Notes: generated from the sequence alone by a model not told the origin. Shown: positions 25,133-35,007, counted from the first letter of the stretch. The stretch is 64,000 nt of DNA from Haloplanus litoreus (GCF_042677945.1 NZ_JBHUDN010000014.1); one strand, 5' to 3'. Translations and numbers: made by a program.

Positions 25133-25981
25133 TCAGTCGACCGCCGACTCCAGTCGGTCGATCAGCGACGCGTTCCCGAGGTGGACGGGCGTCCGGTCGT
25201 GCAGTTCCTCGGGTTCGACGTCGAGGATCGACCCGTTCCCGTCGGAGCTCCGTCCACCCGCCGACTCGATCACGTAACCGACCGGATTGCCCTCGAACTG
25301 GAGGCGGAGTTTGCCCGCGGGCGCCGACTCGAGTGCGGGGTAGGCGAACACCCCGCCGTAGGTGAGGACCTGATTCACGTCGCCGATCATCGCCCCGCCG
25401 TATCGGAGCTTGAGTTCGGACTCGATCGCTTCGACGTAGGCCGCGAAGTCGTCGGGCCAGTCCGGGACTCGGCCGCCGAAGCCGTACACCGTCGGATCGT
25501 CGGGCAGCGTCACCTCCTCGCGGAGCGTCGTCGCCTCGCCATTCTCGATCAGGTACTCGGTCGTCGTCCCCTCGTGGGCGAAGGCCATCGTGGTGATCGG
25601 GCCGTAGAGGACGTACCCCGCGGCCACCAGCGTCCGCCCCTTGGCCGGGAGGGTGGCGTCGTAGACGCCGACGATAGTACCCATGACGTTGTTCGGTTTG
25701 AGGTTCGAGGAGCCGTCGAGGGGATCGACCGCGACGGAGAGGCCACTCCCCGTATCGATCACGGCCGCGCGCTCCTCGCTCGCGTACTCGCCGACGCCGT
25801 CGAGGCCGCCGAGACGGTCTTCGAGAAGTTCGTCGGCGTACTCGTCGGCTGCCAGCCGCCTGTCACCGGTGGGGTTCTCGTCGTCCGACTTCTCGCGACG
25901 ACCGGGGAGGCCCGCTCGAATCTCGGGGGCCGCCGCGGCCACCGCGTCGCGGACTGCGGCGACGGTGTCGGTGTGGGCCAT
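25133..25981 (-). CDS. fbp: Fructose-1,6-bisphosphatase
   Basis: Hydrolyses fructose-1,6-bisphosphate in gluconeogenesis. The metal-binding residues are in YASEER (66-71) and the signature VDPLDGSSN at residues 85-93; further on YGGAMIGDVNQVLTYGGVF and KLRLQFEGNPVGYVIESAGG are classical FBPase class I blocks. 282 residues. The ATG (25981) overlaps the aldolase stop by one base (TGATG), so aldolase and phosphatase are coupled, a gluconeogenic pair. Confidence 0.95.
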   Translation of the reverse strand: MAHTDTVAAVRDAVAAAAPEIRAGLPGRREKSDDENPTGDRRLAADEYADELLEDRLGGLDGVGEYASEERAAVIDTGSGLSVAVDPLDGSSNLKPNNVMGTIVGVYDATLPAKGRTLVAAGYVLYGPITTMAFAHEGTTTEYLIENGEATTLREEVTLPDDPTVYGFGGRVPDWPDDFAAYVEAIESELKLRYGGAMIGDVNQVLTYGGVFAYPALESAPAGKLRLQFEGNPVGYVIESAGGRSSDGNGSILDVEPEELHDRTPVHLGNASLIDRLESAVD

Positions 25982-26793
25982 CAGTCGCTCGCTTCGAGGC
26001 CGCCGGTGGTGGCGAGTGCCTCCTCGACGGACGCGTCGTCGAAGATGACCGCTTCGAGCCCGTCGAGGATGGCTTCGGGGTTCTGCCGCTGGAAGACGTT
26101 GCGACCGACGGCCAAGCCGTCGGCGCCGGCGTCCATCGCCTCGCGGACCGTCGAGAGGAAGGCCTCGTCGCTGGTCTTCGACCCCCCGCTCATGACGACT
26201 TTCATGTTGCCCGCGCTGTCGACGGCCCAGCTCATCGCGTCGGCGGAGCCGGGGTATTTCACCTTCGCGATGTCGGCGCCGAGTTCCAGCCCGAGGCGGG
26301 AGGCGTAGGCGATGGTGTCCGGACTCGTGTCGTCTTTCAGCCCCTGTCCGCGCGGATACGACCACATCACGACACCCATGTCGTGTTCGCGGGCGTTCTC
26401 CTGAGCGTCGCGGAACTCCTCGAACATCTCCACCTCGTGGTTCGAACCACCGTAGACGGTGAAGCCGATGGCGTCCGCGCCGAGTTCGGCCGCGTAGTCG
26501 ACCGACCAGTTGACCGACGAGTCGGGCTCGCCCATCCAGAGGTTGCTCGTGCCGTTGAGCTTCGCCAGCAGAGGCACGTCGTCCTCGTAGGAGGGGTAGT
26601 ACGCCTCGGCGACGCCCTTCTGGACCGCGATGGCGGTCACGGCGTCGTGGGTCGCCACGTCGAACACCGTCGAGGGATCGGTCGTCTCCGGCACCGGTTC
26701 GAAGTCGACCGGCCCGTGTTCGAGCCCGTGGTCGTACGCGAGGATCAGTGCCTTGCCGTCGCGGGTGATCGCGGAGTCAGCACCGGGAATCAT
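25981..26793 (-). CDS. fba: Class I fructose-bisphosphate aldolase (archaeal type)
   Basis: DhnA/FbaB-type aldolase, 270 residues, joining the two triose phosphates. Conserved AYDHGLEHGP at residues 19-28, the Schiff-base lysine region DIAKVKYPG (174-182), and the phosphate-binding VVMSGGSKTS and GLAVGRNVFQ near the end. It precedes fbp in the same operon. TATA-like AT-rich bases lie just upstream (26806-26825). Confidence 0.95.
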   Translation of the reverse strand: MIPGADSAITRDGKALILAYDHGLEHGPVDFEPVPETTDPSTVFDVATHDAVTAIAVQKGVAEAYYPSYEDDVPLLAKLNGTSNLWMGEPDSSVNWSVDYAAELGADAIGFTVYGGSNHEVEMFEEFRDAQENAREHDMGVVMWSYPRGQGLKDDTSPDTIAYASRLGLELGADIAKVKYPGSADAMSWAVDSAGNMKVVMSGGSKTSDEAFLSTVREAMDAGADGLAVGRNVFQRQNPEAILDGLEAVIFDDASVEEALATTGGLEASD

Positions 26794-26872
26794 GTATAGG
26801 ACATTCCGACGAATTCACACATAAAGCGTGTGGTCGGGCGTGAGGAGTGGGAGGCGTCACCGCACGAGGCGG

Positions 26873-28522
26873 TCAGCGGACGGTGATCCGGCCGATCATC
26901 CCGGAGGACGCGTGGGGAACGCAGACGTAGGTGTAGTCGCCGGTGACTTCGAACTGGTGTCTGTAGCTGTCGCCGGCCTCCCGGGTCGAGAGGTGATCGA
27001 CGTCGTCGCCCGAGGCGTCGTAGCTCGCGAACGGCGCCGCCCCCGCCGGGAGCGACACGTCCTCGTTGGCGTCGGGATGCCCGGAGACGTTGTGGCCGCC
27101 GGTGTCGAACGCCCACTCGACGACGTCGCCCTGGGAGACGGCGAGGGTCTCCGGGTCGAACTGGAGTCGTCCACCCGGACCGACGGTGATCGTCGCAGCC
27201 GGTTCGACGAGTTGAAGCAGGGCGTCCTGGGTCGCGTTGTCGACTTCGTCGCCGGAGATGCCCGGCGCCGTGCCCGTCGACGTCTCCGTCGGTGACGCCG
27301 TGGGCGTCCGCGTCGCAGTGGGCGTGACCGTCCGCGTCGCCGTCGGTTGCGGCGTCGCCGTGTCGTCGCCCGGCATCCCAGCCGAATCGGTCCGATCACC
27401 GCTGCGATCCGTCGTCGCCAGCCACCCGCCGGCGCCCACGACGCCCACTCCCAGTACTCCGAGCGCACGCCGGCGGGTTACGAGTCCGTCGCCGTCGTCG
27501 CCGGTGTCGCGGTCCATCGACGCGGCCGAGTCGGTCGACTCTGGCGACGGCTCGTGACCGCCGGCCGTGGCCGTGGCGGCGCTGGCGAACGGGTCGTCGG
27601 CCGGCGCGGCGACGGCTCCCGAGGCGCCCCGTTCCGCGTCGACGACCGACTCGAACAGCCGATCCAGCGCCTTCCGGAACGGGAGGACGCCCTCGTAGCG
27701 GTCGTCCTTCCGCTTTGCCAGCGCCGTCGTGACCACCTCGTCGACCGCCGGGGGCAGGCTCGGATCGACCGCCGACGGCGGCTCCGGAGTGTCCTGCAGG
27801 ACGCTTCGCATCACGGCCGCCGAGGGCCCCGTGAACGGTGGTTCGCCCGTCAGGAGGGCGTACACCACCGCTCCGAGCTGGTAGACGTCGGTCAGGTCGT
27901 CGGCGCTCCCGAACGTCTCCGAATCGAACTGTTCGGGGGCCGCGTACGTGGGCGAAAGCCCCTCCACGCTGTTCGAGTGTCGGAGCAGGAGTTTGGCGAG
28001 GCCCCAGTCGCTCACCTTGGGATAGTCCCAGGTTCCCGGTCCCGTCTCACGCAGGAGGAGGTTGGTCGGCTTGAGGTCGAGGTGGGCGACGCCGTGACGG
28101 TGCCCGTGACGAACGCCCTCGGCGATGCGGCCGGCGAGCCACAGTGCCTCGGGCAGGTCGAGGTCCCCCAGCATCGTCGCGAGCGTCCCGCCGTCCATGT
28201 ACTCGAGTGCCAGCCACGGAAGCGGCTCGGTCCCCCACGCGTACACCGTGACGACGTTGTCGTGGTCGTCGAGACGGGCCCAGGTTTCGGCCTCGGATTC
28301 GAACTCCTCGACGGCTCGCTCCTGGATCGTCCCCTCGAATCGCGGTTGCTTGACTGCGACCGGGTACGCGTCTCCACGGTGGGTGACTGTTGCCCGATAC
28401 ACGTCCGCATCCCCGCCAGTACCGATTCGCTCTCCCAGTTCCACCGCCGCGAAGTCGACGTCGTCGCCTACCGTGAGCGGTGGCACCGTCTCCGGAATCC
28501 GGTCGTAGTCGTCCGGTCCCAT
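26873..28522 (-). CDS. Ser/Thr protein kinase fused to a halocyanin (blue-copper) domain
   Basis: 549-residue, three-part protein. Residues about 25-295 are a complete Hanks-type kinase: glycine loop GTGGDADV (34-41), Lys58, catalytic HLDLKPTN (147-154), DWG (172-174) and APE (195-197). A twin-arginine-like hydrophobic segment RRRALGVLGVGVVGAGGWLA at 350-369 follows, then a Thr/Pro-rich spacer, then a plastocyanin-like domain (430-549) with copper ligands His477, Cys534, His537 and Met542. The kinase should be cytoplasmic and the copper domain outside. A redox- or copper-responsive kinase is suggested, by inference only. Confidence 0.9.
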   Translation of the reverse strand: MGPDDYDRIPETVPPLTVGDDVDFAAVELGERIGTGGDADVYRATVTHRGDAYPVAVKQPRFEGTIQERAVEEFESEAETWARLDDHDNVVTVYAWGTEPLPWLALEYMDGGTLATMLGDLDLPEALWLAGRIAEGVRHGHRHGVAHLDLKPTNLLLRETGPGTWDYPKVSDWGLAKLLLRHSNSVEGLSPTYAAPEQFDSETFGSADDLTDVYQLGAVVYALLTGEPPFTGPSAAVMRSVLQDTPEPPSAVDPSLPPAVDEVVTTALAKRKDDRYEGVLPFRKALDRLFESVVDAERGASGAVAAPADDPFASAATATAGGHEPSPESTDSAASMDRDTGDDGDGLVTRRRALGVLGVGVVGAGGWLATTDRSGDRTDSAGMPGDDTATPQPTATRTVTPTATRTPTASPTETSTGTAPGISGDEVDNATQDALLQLVEPAATITVGPGGRLQFDPETLAVSQGDVVEWAFDTGGHNVSGHPDANEDVSLPAGAAPFASYDASGDDVDHLSTREAGDSYRHQFEVTGDYTYVCVPHASSGMIGRITVR

Positions 28523-28646
28523 CGTTCGAGCCTACTGTCACGGACAGATCAGTCCGTGATAAATGATGGGGGCGAGTCGCGGGTGCGGTTCGCCGCCGTT
28601 TCCCCGTTCGCTACCCTTACAACCCTTCCGCGCTCAGGACCTGTCA

Positions 28647-29507
28647 ATGCGAGAACTCAGCGACATCGACACCGTCGGGGTCGTCGGCGCCGGCACGATG
28701 GGCAGCGGAATCGCACAGGTGGCCGCCACGGCCGGCTACGACGTGGTGATGCGCGACATCGAGGACGAACTCGTCGCGGACGGGTTCGACCGCATCGACG
28801 ACAGCCTCTCCCGATTCGTCGAGAAGGAGCAACTCACGCGCGAGGAGGCCGACGCCGCCGTCGAGCGTATCTCCGGGACGACCGACCTCGACGAGCTTGC
28901 GGCCTGTGATTACGTGATCGAGGCCGCCGTCGAGAACATGGACGTCAAGCAGGACATCTTCGCCGACCTCGACGCCGCCGTCGACGACGACGTAGTCCTC
29001 GCGACCAACACCTCCACGCTCTCGATTACCACCATCGCGTCGGCGACGGCGCGCCCGGAACTCGTCGTCGGTCTTCACTTCATGAATCCGGCACCGATCA
29101 TGGAGGGCCTCGAACTCGTCGTCGGCGAGAAGACGGCCGACACCGTGGTCGACCTCTCGCACGCCTTGGCCGAGGACTTCGGCAAGACGACCTGGGAGTC
29201 CGACGACAAGCCCGGGTTCGTCGTCAACCGTGTGTTGATGCCGTGGATCAACGAGGGCATCCGCGCCTACGACGAGGGCGTCGCCTCGAAGGCCGACATG
29301 GATTCGGGGCTGAAACTCGGGACGAACGTTCCGATGGGTCCGCTGGAACTCGCCGACCACATCGGCCTCGACGTCTGTCTCGACGCCAGTCAGACCCTCG
29401 CCGAGGAACTCGGCGACCGCTACAAGCCACCGTACCTGCTCAAGCGGAAGGTCGACGCCGGTGACCTCGGCCGGAAGACGGGGACGGGCTTCTACGAGTA
29501 CGACTAA
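28647..29507 (+). CDS. 3-Hydroxyacyl-CoA dehydrogenase
   Basis: NAD-dependent oxidation of 3-hydroxyacyl-CoA in fatty-acid metabolism. The nucleotide-binding motif GAGTMGSG is at residues 14-21; catalytic block HFMNPAPIMEGLELV and the C-terminal GFVVNRVLMPWINEG and KTGTGFYEYD follow. 286 residues, the single-domain form without a hydratase part. The start ATG at 28647 matches the usual haloarchaeal N-terminus. Confidence 0.93.
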   Translation: MRELSDIDTVGVVGAGTMGSGIAQVAATAGYDVVMRDIEDELVADGFDRIDDSLSRFVEKEQLTREEADAAVERISGTTDLDELAACDYVIEAAVENMDVKQDIFADLDAAVDDDVVLATNTSTLSITTIASATARPELVVGLHFMNPAPIMEGLELVVGEKTADTVVDLSHALAEDFGKTTWESDDKPGFVVNRVLMPWINEGIRAYDEGVASKADMDSGLKLGTNVPMGPLELADHIGLDVCLDASQTLAEELGDRYKPPYLLKRKVDAGDLGRKTGTGFYEYD

Positions 29508-29544
29508 CGGGATTCTTTTCACCGTCGGCCTCGCAGGGCCACCG

Positions 29545-30276
29545 ATGGAAGTCGCCATCCTCACCGTCGGTGACGAGGTACTCGCGGGCGACACCGAGAA
29601 CACCAACGCGACGTGGCTCGCGGGCCGACTGACCGACGCGGGCGCGACGGTCGTTCGCATCCTGACCGTCCCGGACGACAGGGACCTGATCGCCGAGACG
29701 GTCCGGGAGTGGAGCGACTCGTTCGACGCAGTCGTCGTCACCGGCGGGCTGGGAGGCACACACGACGACGTGACCGCCGACGCCGTCGCCGACGCGTTCG
29801 GCCGTGAGCTGGTCGTGGACCCAACCGTCCGCGAGGACGTGATCGAAACCGTCGCCTCGTACCGGGACGAGAACCCCGACCTGGTCGAGGCCCACGACCT
29901 CGACATCGACGTCGACGCCTGGGCTGCGCTCCCGGCGGGGAGCCGCCCGCTCGTCAACCCCGAGGGACTGTGTCCTGGCTGTGTGCTGGAGAACGTCTAC
30001 GCGTTTCCCGGCGTCCCGGCGGAGATGCGTGCGCTCTTCGAACTGGTGGCCCCGGAGTTCGGCGGCGACGCCGTCTCGACGACGCTACACACCCCACAGC
30101 CGGAGGGGTCGATGGTCGAGACGCTCGCGGGCGTCCGCGAGCGATTCGACGTGACGGTCGGGAGCTATCCGAGCAGCGGCGGGCGAAATCGGCTGAAACT
30201 CACGGGTACCGACGCCGAGACACTCGCCGAGGCCGCCGCGTGGCTCCGGGAACGGGTCGACATCGTCGAAGACTGA
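29545..30276 (+). CDS. CinA-like/molybdopterin-binding domain protein
   Basis: 243 residues with the MoaB/CinA N-terminal fold: MEVAILTVGDEVLAGDTENTNA, VVVTGGLGGTHDDVTADAVA and VYAFPGVPAEMRALFE. It lacks the C-terminal deamidase part of bacterial CinA. Archaeal homologues are annotated as competence/damage-inducible protein A or nicotinamide mononucleotide-related; the real substrate is unknown. Start ATG at 29545, 37 bases after the dehydrogenase stop. Confidence 0.85.
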   Translation: MEVAILTVGDEVLAGDTENTNATWLAGRLTDAGATVVRILTVPDDRDLIAETVREWSDSFDAVVVTGGLGGTHDDVTADAVADAFGRELVVDPTVREDVIETVASYRDENPDLVEAHDLDIDVDAWAALPAGSRPLVNPEGLCPGCVLENVYAFPGVPAEMRALFELVAPEFGGDAVSTTLHTPQPEGSMVETLAGVRERFDVTVGSYPSSGGRNRLKLTGTDAETLAEAAAWLRERVDIVED

Positions 30277-30336
30277 GAATCAGGACTGATTCTGTGAGCC
30301 GTGCGTTTAACCCACCGCCACCCCTCGCACGGGTCA

Positions 30337-31227
30337 ATGATCGAGGTGGAATCCCTCCGGAAGACCTACGGCGACTTCCCCGCCGTCGTCGGCAGTACCT
30401 TCGACGTGGATCGGGGCGAGATCTTCGGCATCGTCGGCCCGAACGGCGCGGGCAAGACGACGACGCTGAAGATGATCGCCGGCCTCGTCGACCCCTCCGC
30501 GGGGTCCGCGACCGTCGCGGGGTTCGACGCGTCCGACCCCGAGATGCGCCGCTCGCTCGGATTCCTCCCCGAGGAATCGCCGCTCTACGAGGATATGACC
30601 GCCCGCTCGTATCTCGACTTCTTCGCCGACCTCTACGACGTGCCCGGCGGGACGGCGACCGAACGGATCGAAGGGACGCTCGACCGTCTGGAACTCGACC
30701 ACCGTGACCGCCGACTCGGCGACGTCTCGAAGGGGATGAAACGCAAGGTTGCCATCGCGCGGTCGCTGGTGAACGACCCCGACGTGTTGATCTACGACGA
30801 ACCGGCGAGCGGCCTCGACCCACTGACGACGAACTACGTCCTCGAGTTCGTCCGCGAACTCAGCGACGCGGGCAAGACGGTCCTGTTCAGCGCACACAAC
30901 CTCTATCACGTCGAGAGCGTCTGTGACCGCGTCGCCATCATGGACCGTGGCGAAATCGTCGCCCGCGGGACAGTCCCCGAGATCCGCGAGGAGTACGGCA
31001 CCACCGAGTACCGCGTCTTCACGTCGGTTCCCCTCCCCGAGACGGACCCCGCCGGCGACCGCCACGCCGTCACCGTCGCGGACATGGCGGCCGTCGACCG
31101 TGTGCGCGAGGCGGCCGCAGAGAACGGCGGCGAGGTGGTCGACATCCGCACGGACGAGCCGAGTCTCGAAGAGATCTTTCTGGATCTGGCGGCCGACCGG
31201 GCTGACGGGCCGCGGGGTGAGCAGTGA
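30337..31227 (+). CDS. ABC transporter ATP-binding protein
   Basis: 296 residues: Walker A GPNGAGKT at 34-41, signature DVSKGMKRKVAIAR, Walker B VLIYDEPASGLDPL, and the H-loop SAHNLYHVE. It is of the ABC-2/NatA type that drives exporters with separate membrane subunits. The C-terminal region (about 220-296) is the usual accessory domain. Its TGA overlaps the GTG of the first permease, and a second permease follows: a three-gene exporter. Confidence 0.93.
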   Translation: MIEVESLRKTYGDFPAVVGSTFDVDRGEIFGIVGPNGAGKTTTLKMIAGLVDPSAGSATVAGFDASDPEMRRSLGFLPEESPLYEDMTARSYLDFFADLYDVPGGTATERIEGTLDRLELDHRDRRLGDVSKGMKRKVAIARSLVNDPDVLIYDEPASGLDPLTTNYVLEFVRELSDAGKTVLFSAHNLYHVESVCDRVAIMDRGEIVARGTVPEIREEYGTTEYRVFTSVPLPETDPAGDRHAVTVADMAAVDRVREAAAENGGEVVDIRTDEPSLEEIFLDLAADRADGPRGEQ

Positions 31228-33180
31228 CGGTACGGTCGCCGCTCGACCGTCTCCGTGACGGGGTTCGGACGGTCGCCCGCATCGCCCGCTGGGAGGTGAG
31301 CCGAAGCGTCGGCGTCGTCGACCGGCGGACGGCGGCGCTCGGGGTCGTCGCCCTCCTCCTCGCGGGTGCCGTCGGCGGCGCGGCCGTGGCCAGCGGTGGC
31401 GTCGCCCTCGACCGGGACGTCTACCGCATCGGCGTCGCGCCCGACAGCCCCTACCACGAGGTGGTTCGGGGGACTCCGGCGCTCGCGGCCCGGCCGCCCG
31501 ACGTCGGTTCGCTCGGCCGCGGCGTCGAGATGGTCGTCGGCGACGGCCGGTTCTACGTCGCCGACTCGCGGAAGGGCGAGGCCGCACTGTCGACGTTCCG
31601 GCGCGCCGTCCGCCGACACAACCTCGACGCGATGAGCGAGGAGGCGAACGTCTCGGCGGCGTTCCCCGTCGTGGTCACGCTCCAGTACGCCGACCGCGGG
31701 CGCGGCCCGGGGCCGGCAGGGGCGACCGGCGGAACCGGAACCGGAACCGGAACCGGAACCGGAACCGGAACCGGCNNNNNNNNNNNNNNNNNNNNNNNNN
31801 NNNNNNNNNNNNNNNNNNNNNNNAACCGGAACCGGAACCGGAACCGGGCTCGGCGACGCCGACGTGGACGCGAGTACGAGCGGGAGCGATGGCGACGGGA
31901 GCGGCGGGGCGGGCGACGGCGCCGGTGACGGGAGCGCCGCCGGACTCGACGCCGACGGGACCGGCTCCAGTGACGGCTCGCTCGGCGTGCCACTCCTCGG
32001 GAGCAGCGGCCTCTTCGGCGGCGGAACCTCCGGGTCCCCGGCCGATATCTCGCCGCCGTTCCCCTTCGGTGCGCTCGTTCTCGCGTTCCTCTTTTTCATC
32101 CCGATGAACTTCGTCATCCAGCCCTACGGCAGTAGCATCCTGGACGAGCGTATCAACCGGCGGGGCGAACTCCTGCTGGTCGCGCCAATCTCCCCGTCGG
32201 CTATCGTCGCCGGCAAGACCCTGCCCTATCTGGCGGCGCTCGTGGGCCTGACCGTGGTCATCTCCCTCGCCATCGGCGGCGGCGTGACGAGCGTCGCCGC
32301 CGTTGCCCCCATCGCCGCGCTCTACCTCGCGGCGACGTTCGTCGGCGGCATGTTCGCCCGGTCGTTCAAGGAACTCACCTTCGTCACCGTCACGGTGTCC
32401 GTCTTTCTCACCTCCTACGCGTTCGTTCCGGCCATCTTCACGAACGTGACGCCCATCGCCCTCATCTCGCCGCTGACCCTCGTCGTCCACGACCTGCAAG
32501 GAACCGGAGTCACCGCCGCCCAGTACGCCTTCTCGACCGGACCGTTCTACGTCGGGTCCGCCGTCCTCTTTCTCCTCGGCGTCGGCGTCTACCGCGAGGA
32601 GGACATGTTCACCCAGCGGCCCGTCCCGCTGAAGTTCCTCGACGCGCTCAACAGCCGAATCTCCGGGCGGCGCTCGATGGCCGTCCTGAGCGTGCTCTCG
32701 ATCCCCTTCGTCTTCATCGCCGAACTCCTCACCATCGCCGTCCTGTTCGTCCTCCCCGTCGACGTGTCGATTCCCCTGCTCCTGCTCGTCGTCGCCGGCG
32801 TCGAAGAAGTCGCCAAGAGCGTCCACGTCTACGCGGGCTTTCGCGACGAGTTCGCCGGCCGCCGAACCGCCCGGACCGCCCTCGTCCTCGGGTCGCTCTC
32901 GGGAATCGGATTCTTCCTCGGCGAGAAGCTGACCGCGGTCGTCCAGTTCGTCGGCCTGCCGGACCTCGCGTTGGGCCAGGCGGCGTTCACGCCGGTCGGC
33001 GTCGGATCGGGCGTCGCACTCGGACTCCTCCTGTTCGCACCGCTCGTCCTCCACGCGGCGACGACGAGCATCGCGGCCCTGGGGGCGACGCGATCCCGCG
33101 AGTGGTACCTCGCGGCGCTGGTACCCGCGATACTGCTCCACACGGCCTACAACCTCGCGGTGGTGAGCACCCTTGGGTGA
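31224..33180 (+). CDS. ABC-2 type permease fused to PrsW-like protease, with assembly gap
   Basis: One gene split by a 48-N gap (31776-31823). It starts GTG 31224 with a membrane anchor and an extracytoplasmic part, then a Gly-Thr repeat (GGAACC units) in which the gap lies, then six or more membrane segments of an ABC-2 permease (INRRGELLLVAPISPSAIVAG). The C-terminal third is a PrsW-like integral protease: GVEEVAKSVHVYAGF, LHAATTSI, LLHTAYNL supply the Glu/Glu and His metal ligands. The frames on the two sides differ at a 48-base gap, so the true gap length must be 2 mod 3. Which substrate it moves or cleaves is unknown. Confidence 0.8.
31731..31845 (+). repeat. GGAACC hexanucleotide repeat, Gly-Thr coding, containing the gap
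   Basis: Seven copies of GGAACC run from 31731 to 31772 before the N run, and about 3.7 copies from 31824 to 31845 after it. Each unit encodes Gly-Thr. Assembly failed inside the array, so the true copy number is unknown. Confidence 0.95.
31776..31823. other. Assembly gap (48 N) inside the hexanucleotide repeat
   Basis: Forty-eight unknown bases. The flanking GT-coding frames are out of phase at this length, so it is not the true length. Confidence 0.99.
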
Positions 33181-34219
33181 CCCACGACTGACCATCGCGA
33201 AGCGGGAACTGGCGACGCTGCGCTCCGAGAAGACCATCGTCCTCGCCTTGCTCATCCAACTGTTCATCGCCGCGTTCTCCTCGTTTCTCGTCGTCGGGCT
33301 CGTCTCGCTGTACGATCCGGGCAGCGTCGATGGATTCCAGACGGACGTGGCCGTCACCGGCGACGCGAGCGACGACCTGTTGCGGGTGGTGGACGAACAG
33401 CCGTCGGTGACGGGGACGGCCTACGCCTCGCAGACGACGGCCCGGACGGCCTTCGAGCGCGGGGAGGTGGATGCCGTCCTCCTCGCGGACCGACGGGCGG
33501 GTCGGGTGTTCGTCTCCGCGACGGTGCCCGACGGTAACGTGCGCACGACGATCGTCGTGGTGCAGTTGCGGGACGCCCTGTCGACGTTCGAGCGCGTCGA
33601 ACGCGAGGATCGGTCGTCGTCCCTGTCGGCGACGCCGCTCGATCTCCCGCCACGGAGCGACGCCTCGCCGTACTACGGGTTCAGTTACACCGTCCTGCTC
33701 CCGTTGCTGTGTTTCCTCCCCGTCTTCATCAGCGGGTCGATGACCGTCGACTCGCTGACCGAGGAAGTCGAACGCGGGACGCTCGAACTCCTGCGGGTCG
33801 CCCCCGTCACGACCGTCGACATCGTCGACGGCAAGGTGTGGGCCGCCGCGGGACTCGCCCCCGCCCAGGCGGCGCTCTGGATCGCGCTCCTGGATCTCAA
33901 CGGAACGAGCGTCCGTCATCCCGTCGCCGTCCTCGTCGTCGTCGCGGCGCTTTCCCTCCTGGTCGTCACCCTCGGCGCGACCATCGCTCTCCTCTCGCCG
34001 GATCGGCGGGCGGCGCAGTTCCTCTACTCCGTCGGCGTCCTCGTCGCCTTCGGCGGGGCGACGCTCCTGCCGGCGAACCCGGTCAACTCCGTGGCCCGCC
34101 TCGCCGTCGACAGCGTCGGTCCCACCTATCCCGCCCTCGTCGTCGGCTACGTCGCCCTCGGCGTCGCCGCCTACGTCGTCCTCCGGCGCGCAGTGCCACG
34201 GATCGGGGTCGCCGACTGA
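33173..34219 (+). CDS. ABC-2 type permease
   Basis: 348-residue second membrane subunit of the exporter: an N-terminal segment (IVLALLIQLFIAAFSSFLVVGLVS), an extracytoplasmic domain of about 130 residues, then five or six segments with the typical EEVERGTLELLRVAPVTTVDIV. The start is TTG at 33173, overlapping the end of the preceding permease-protease gene by eight bases; no ATG is available. Confidence 0.85.
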   Translation: MGDPRLTIAKRELATLRSEKTIVLALLIQLFIAAFSSFLVVGLVSLYDPGSVDGFQTDVAVTGDASDDLLRVVDEQPSVTGTAYASQTTARTAFERGEVDAVLLADRRAGRVFVSATVPDGNVRTTIVVVQLRDALSTFERVEREDRSSSLSATPLDLPPRSDASPYYGFSYTVLLPLLCFLPVFISGSMTVDSLTEEVERGTLELLRVAPVTTVDIVDGKVWAAAGLAPAQAALWIALLDLNGTSVRHPVAVLVVVAALSLLVVTLGATIALLSPDRRAAQFLYSVGVLVAFGGATLLPANPVNSVARLAVDSVGPTYPALVVGYVALGVAAYVVLRRAVPRIGVAD

Positions 34220-34263
34220 ATCGACCCCGAAACACACTCAAGGCCCGCGCGAAAGGCACAGGT

Positions 34264-34578
34264 ATGGGTCTTGGAAGTACGGCGAAGAAGCTCCAGCAGG
34301 TCGTCGATATGGCCGAGGACGTGTACACCCGTCTCAACCAACTCAAAGAGCAGATCGCCGAGATGCGAGAGACGGTCACCGAAACGAGGGACCGGGTCGA
34401 CGATCTCGATCACGAACTGGCCGAACAGCGTGCCATCCTCGACGCCCTCGCCGAGCGGGAGGGCATCGACGTCGAAGCGATCACCGCCGAAGTCCACGTC
34501 GTCGACGCCGAGGACGTCGCCGGCGACGACGATGCCGACGGTGACGAGGACGGGGACACCCCCACCGCCGACGCCTGA
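34264..34578 (+). CDS. DUF5798 family coiled-coil protein
   Basis: 104 residues beginning MGLGSTAKKLQQVVDMAEDVY, with a heptad-rich helix (about 5-65) and an acidic tail. This is the common haloarchaeal DUF5798 pattern. Function unknown. ATG at 34264. Confidence 0.85.
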   Translation: MGLGSTAKKLQQVVDMAEDVYTRLNQLKEQIAEMRETVTETRDRVDDLDHELAEQRAILDALAEREGIDVEAITAEVHVVDAEDVAGDDDADGDEDGDTPTADA

Positions 34579-34584
34579 CACCCG

Positions 34585-35007
34585 CTACCCGCGCCGCCGC
34601 GCGTGATCGACTTTCAGACACCGGTCTTGGACGACCAGCAAGCCGGCGTTGCGGGCACGGGCAGCCGCCTCGTCGTCGCGGATGCCCTGCTGGAGCCAGA
34701 TGCCACGCACGTCGCCACGGGTCCGTGCCCGTTCGATCACCGCGTCGACGACGTCGCTCACCTCCTCGCTCGGTCGAAACACGTCCACCAGGTCGACCGG
34801 CTCGGCCACGTCTGCCAGTCCGTCGGCCGCCGGCCGCCCCAGAATCTCGTCACGATGCGGGTTGACCGGGACGACGTCGTACCCCTGTCGCTGGAGATAC
34901 GCCGGGACGTCGTGGGCCGCCTTCCCCGGCGTGCCTGAGCACCCGATCACGGCGATGGTGTGGGTGTCGAGAAGCGAATCGATGTCGGTGTCACTGGCGT
35001 TCGTCAT
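34585..35007 (-). CDS. CoA-binding domain protein
   Basis: 140-residue Rossmann-type protein: TIAVIGCSGTPGKAAHDVPAYL, GYDVVPVNPHRDEILG and IWLQQGIRDDEAAARARNAG, ending VVQDRCLKVDH. These are the hallmarks of the stand-alone CoA-binding family (YccU-like). Reaction or partner is unknown. Converges with the DUF5798 gene, stops 6 bases apart. Confidence 0.9.
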   Translation of the reverse strand: MTNASDTDIDSLLDTHTIAVIGCSGTPGKAAHDVPAYLQRQGYDVVPVNPHRDEILGRPAADGLADVAEPVDLVDVFRPSEEVSDVVDAVIERARTRGDVRGIWLQQGIRDDEAAARARNAGLLVVQDRCLKVDHARRRG

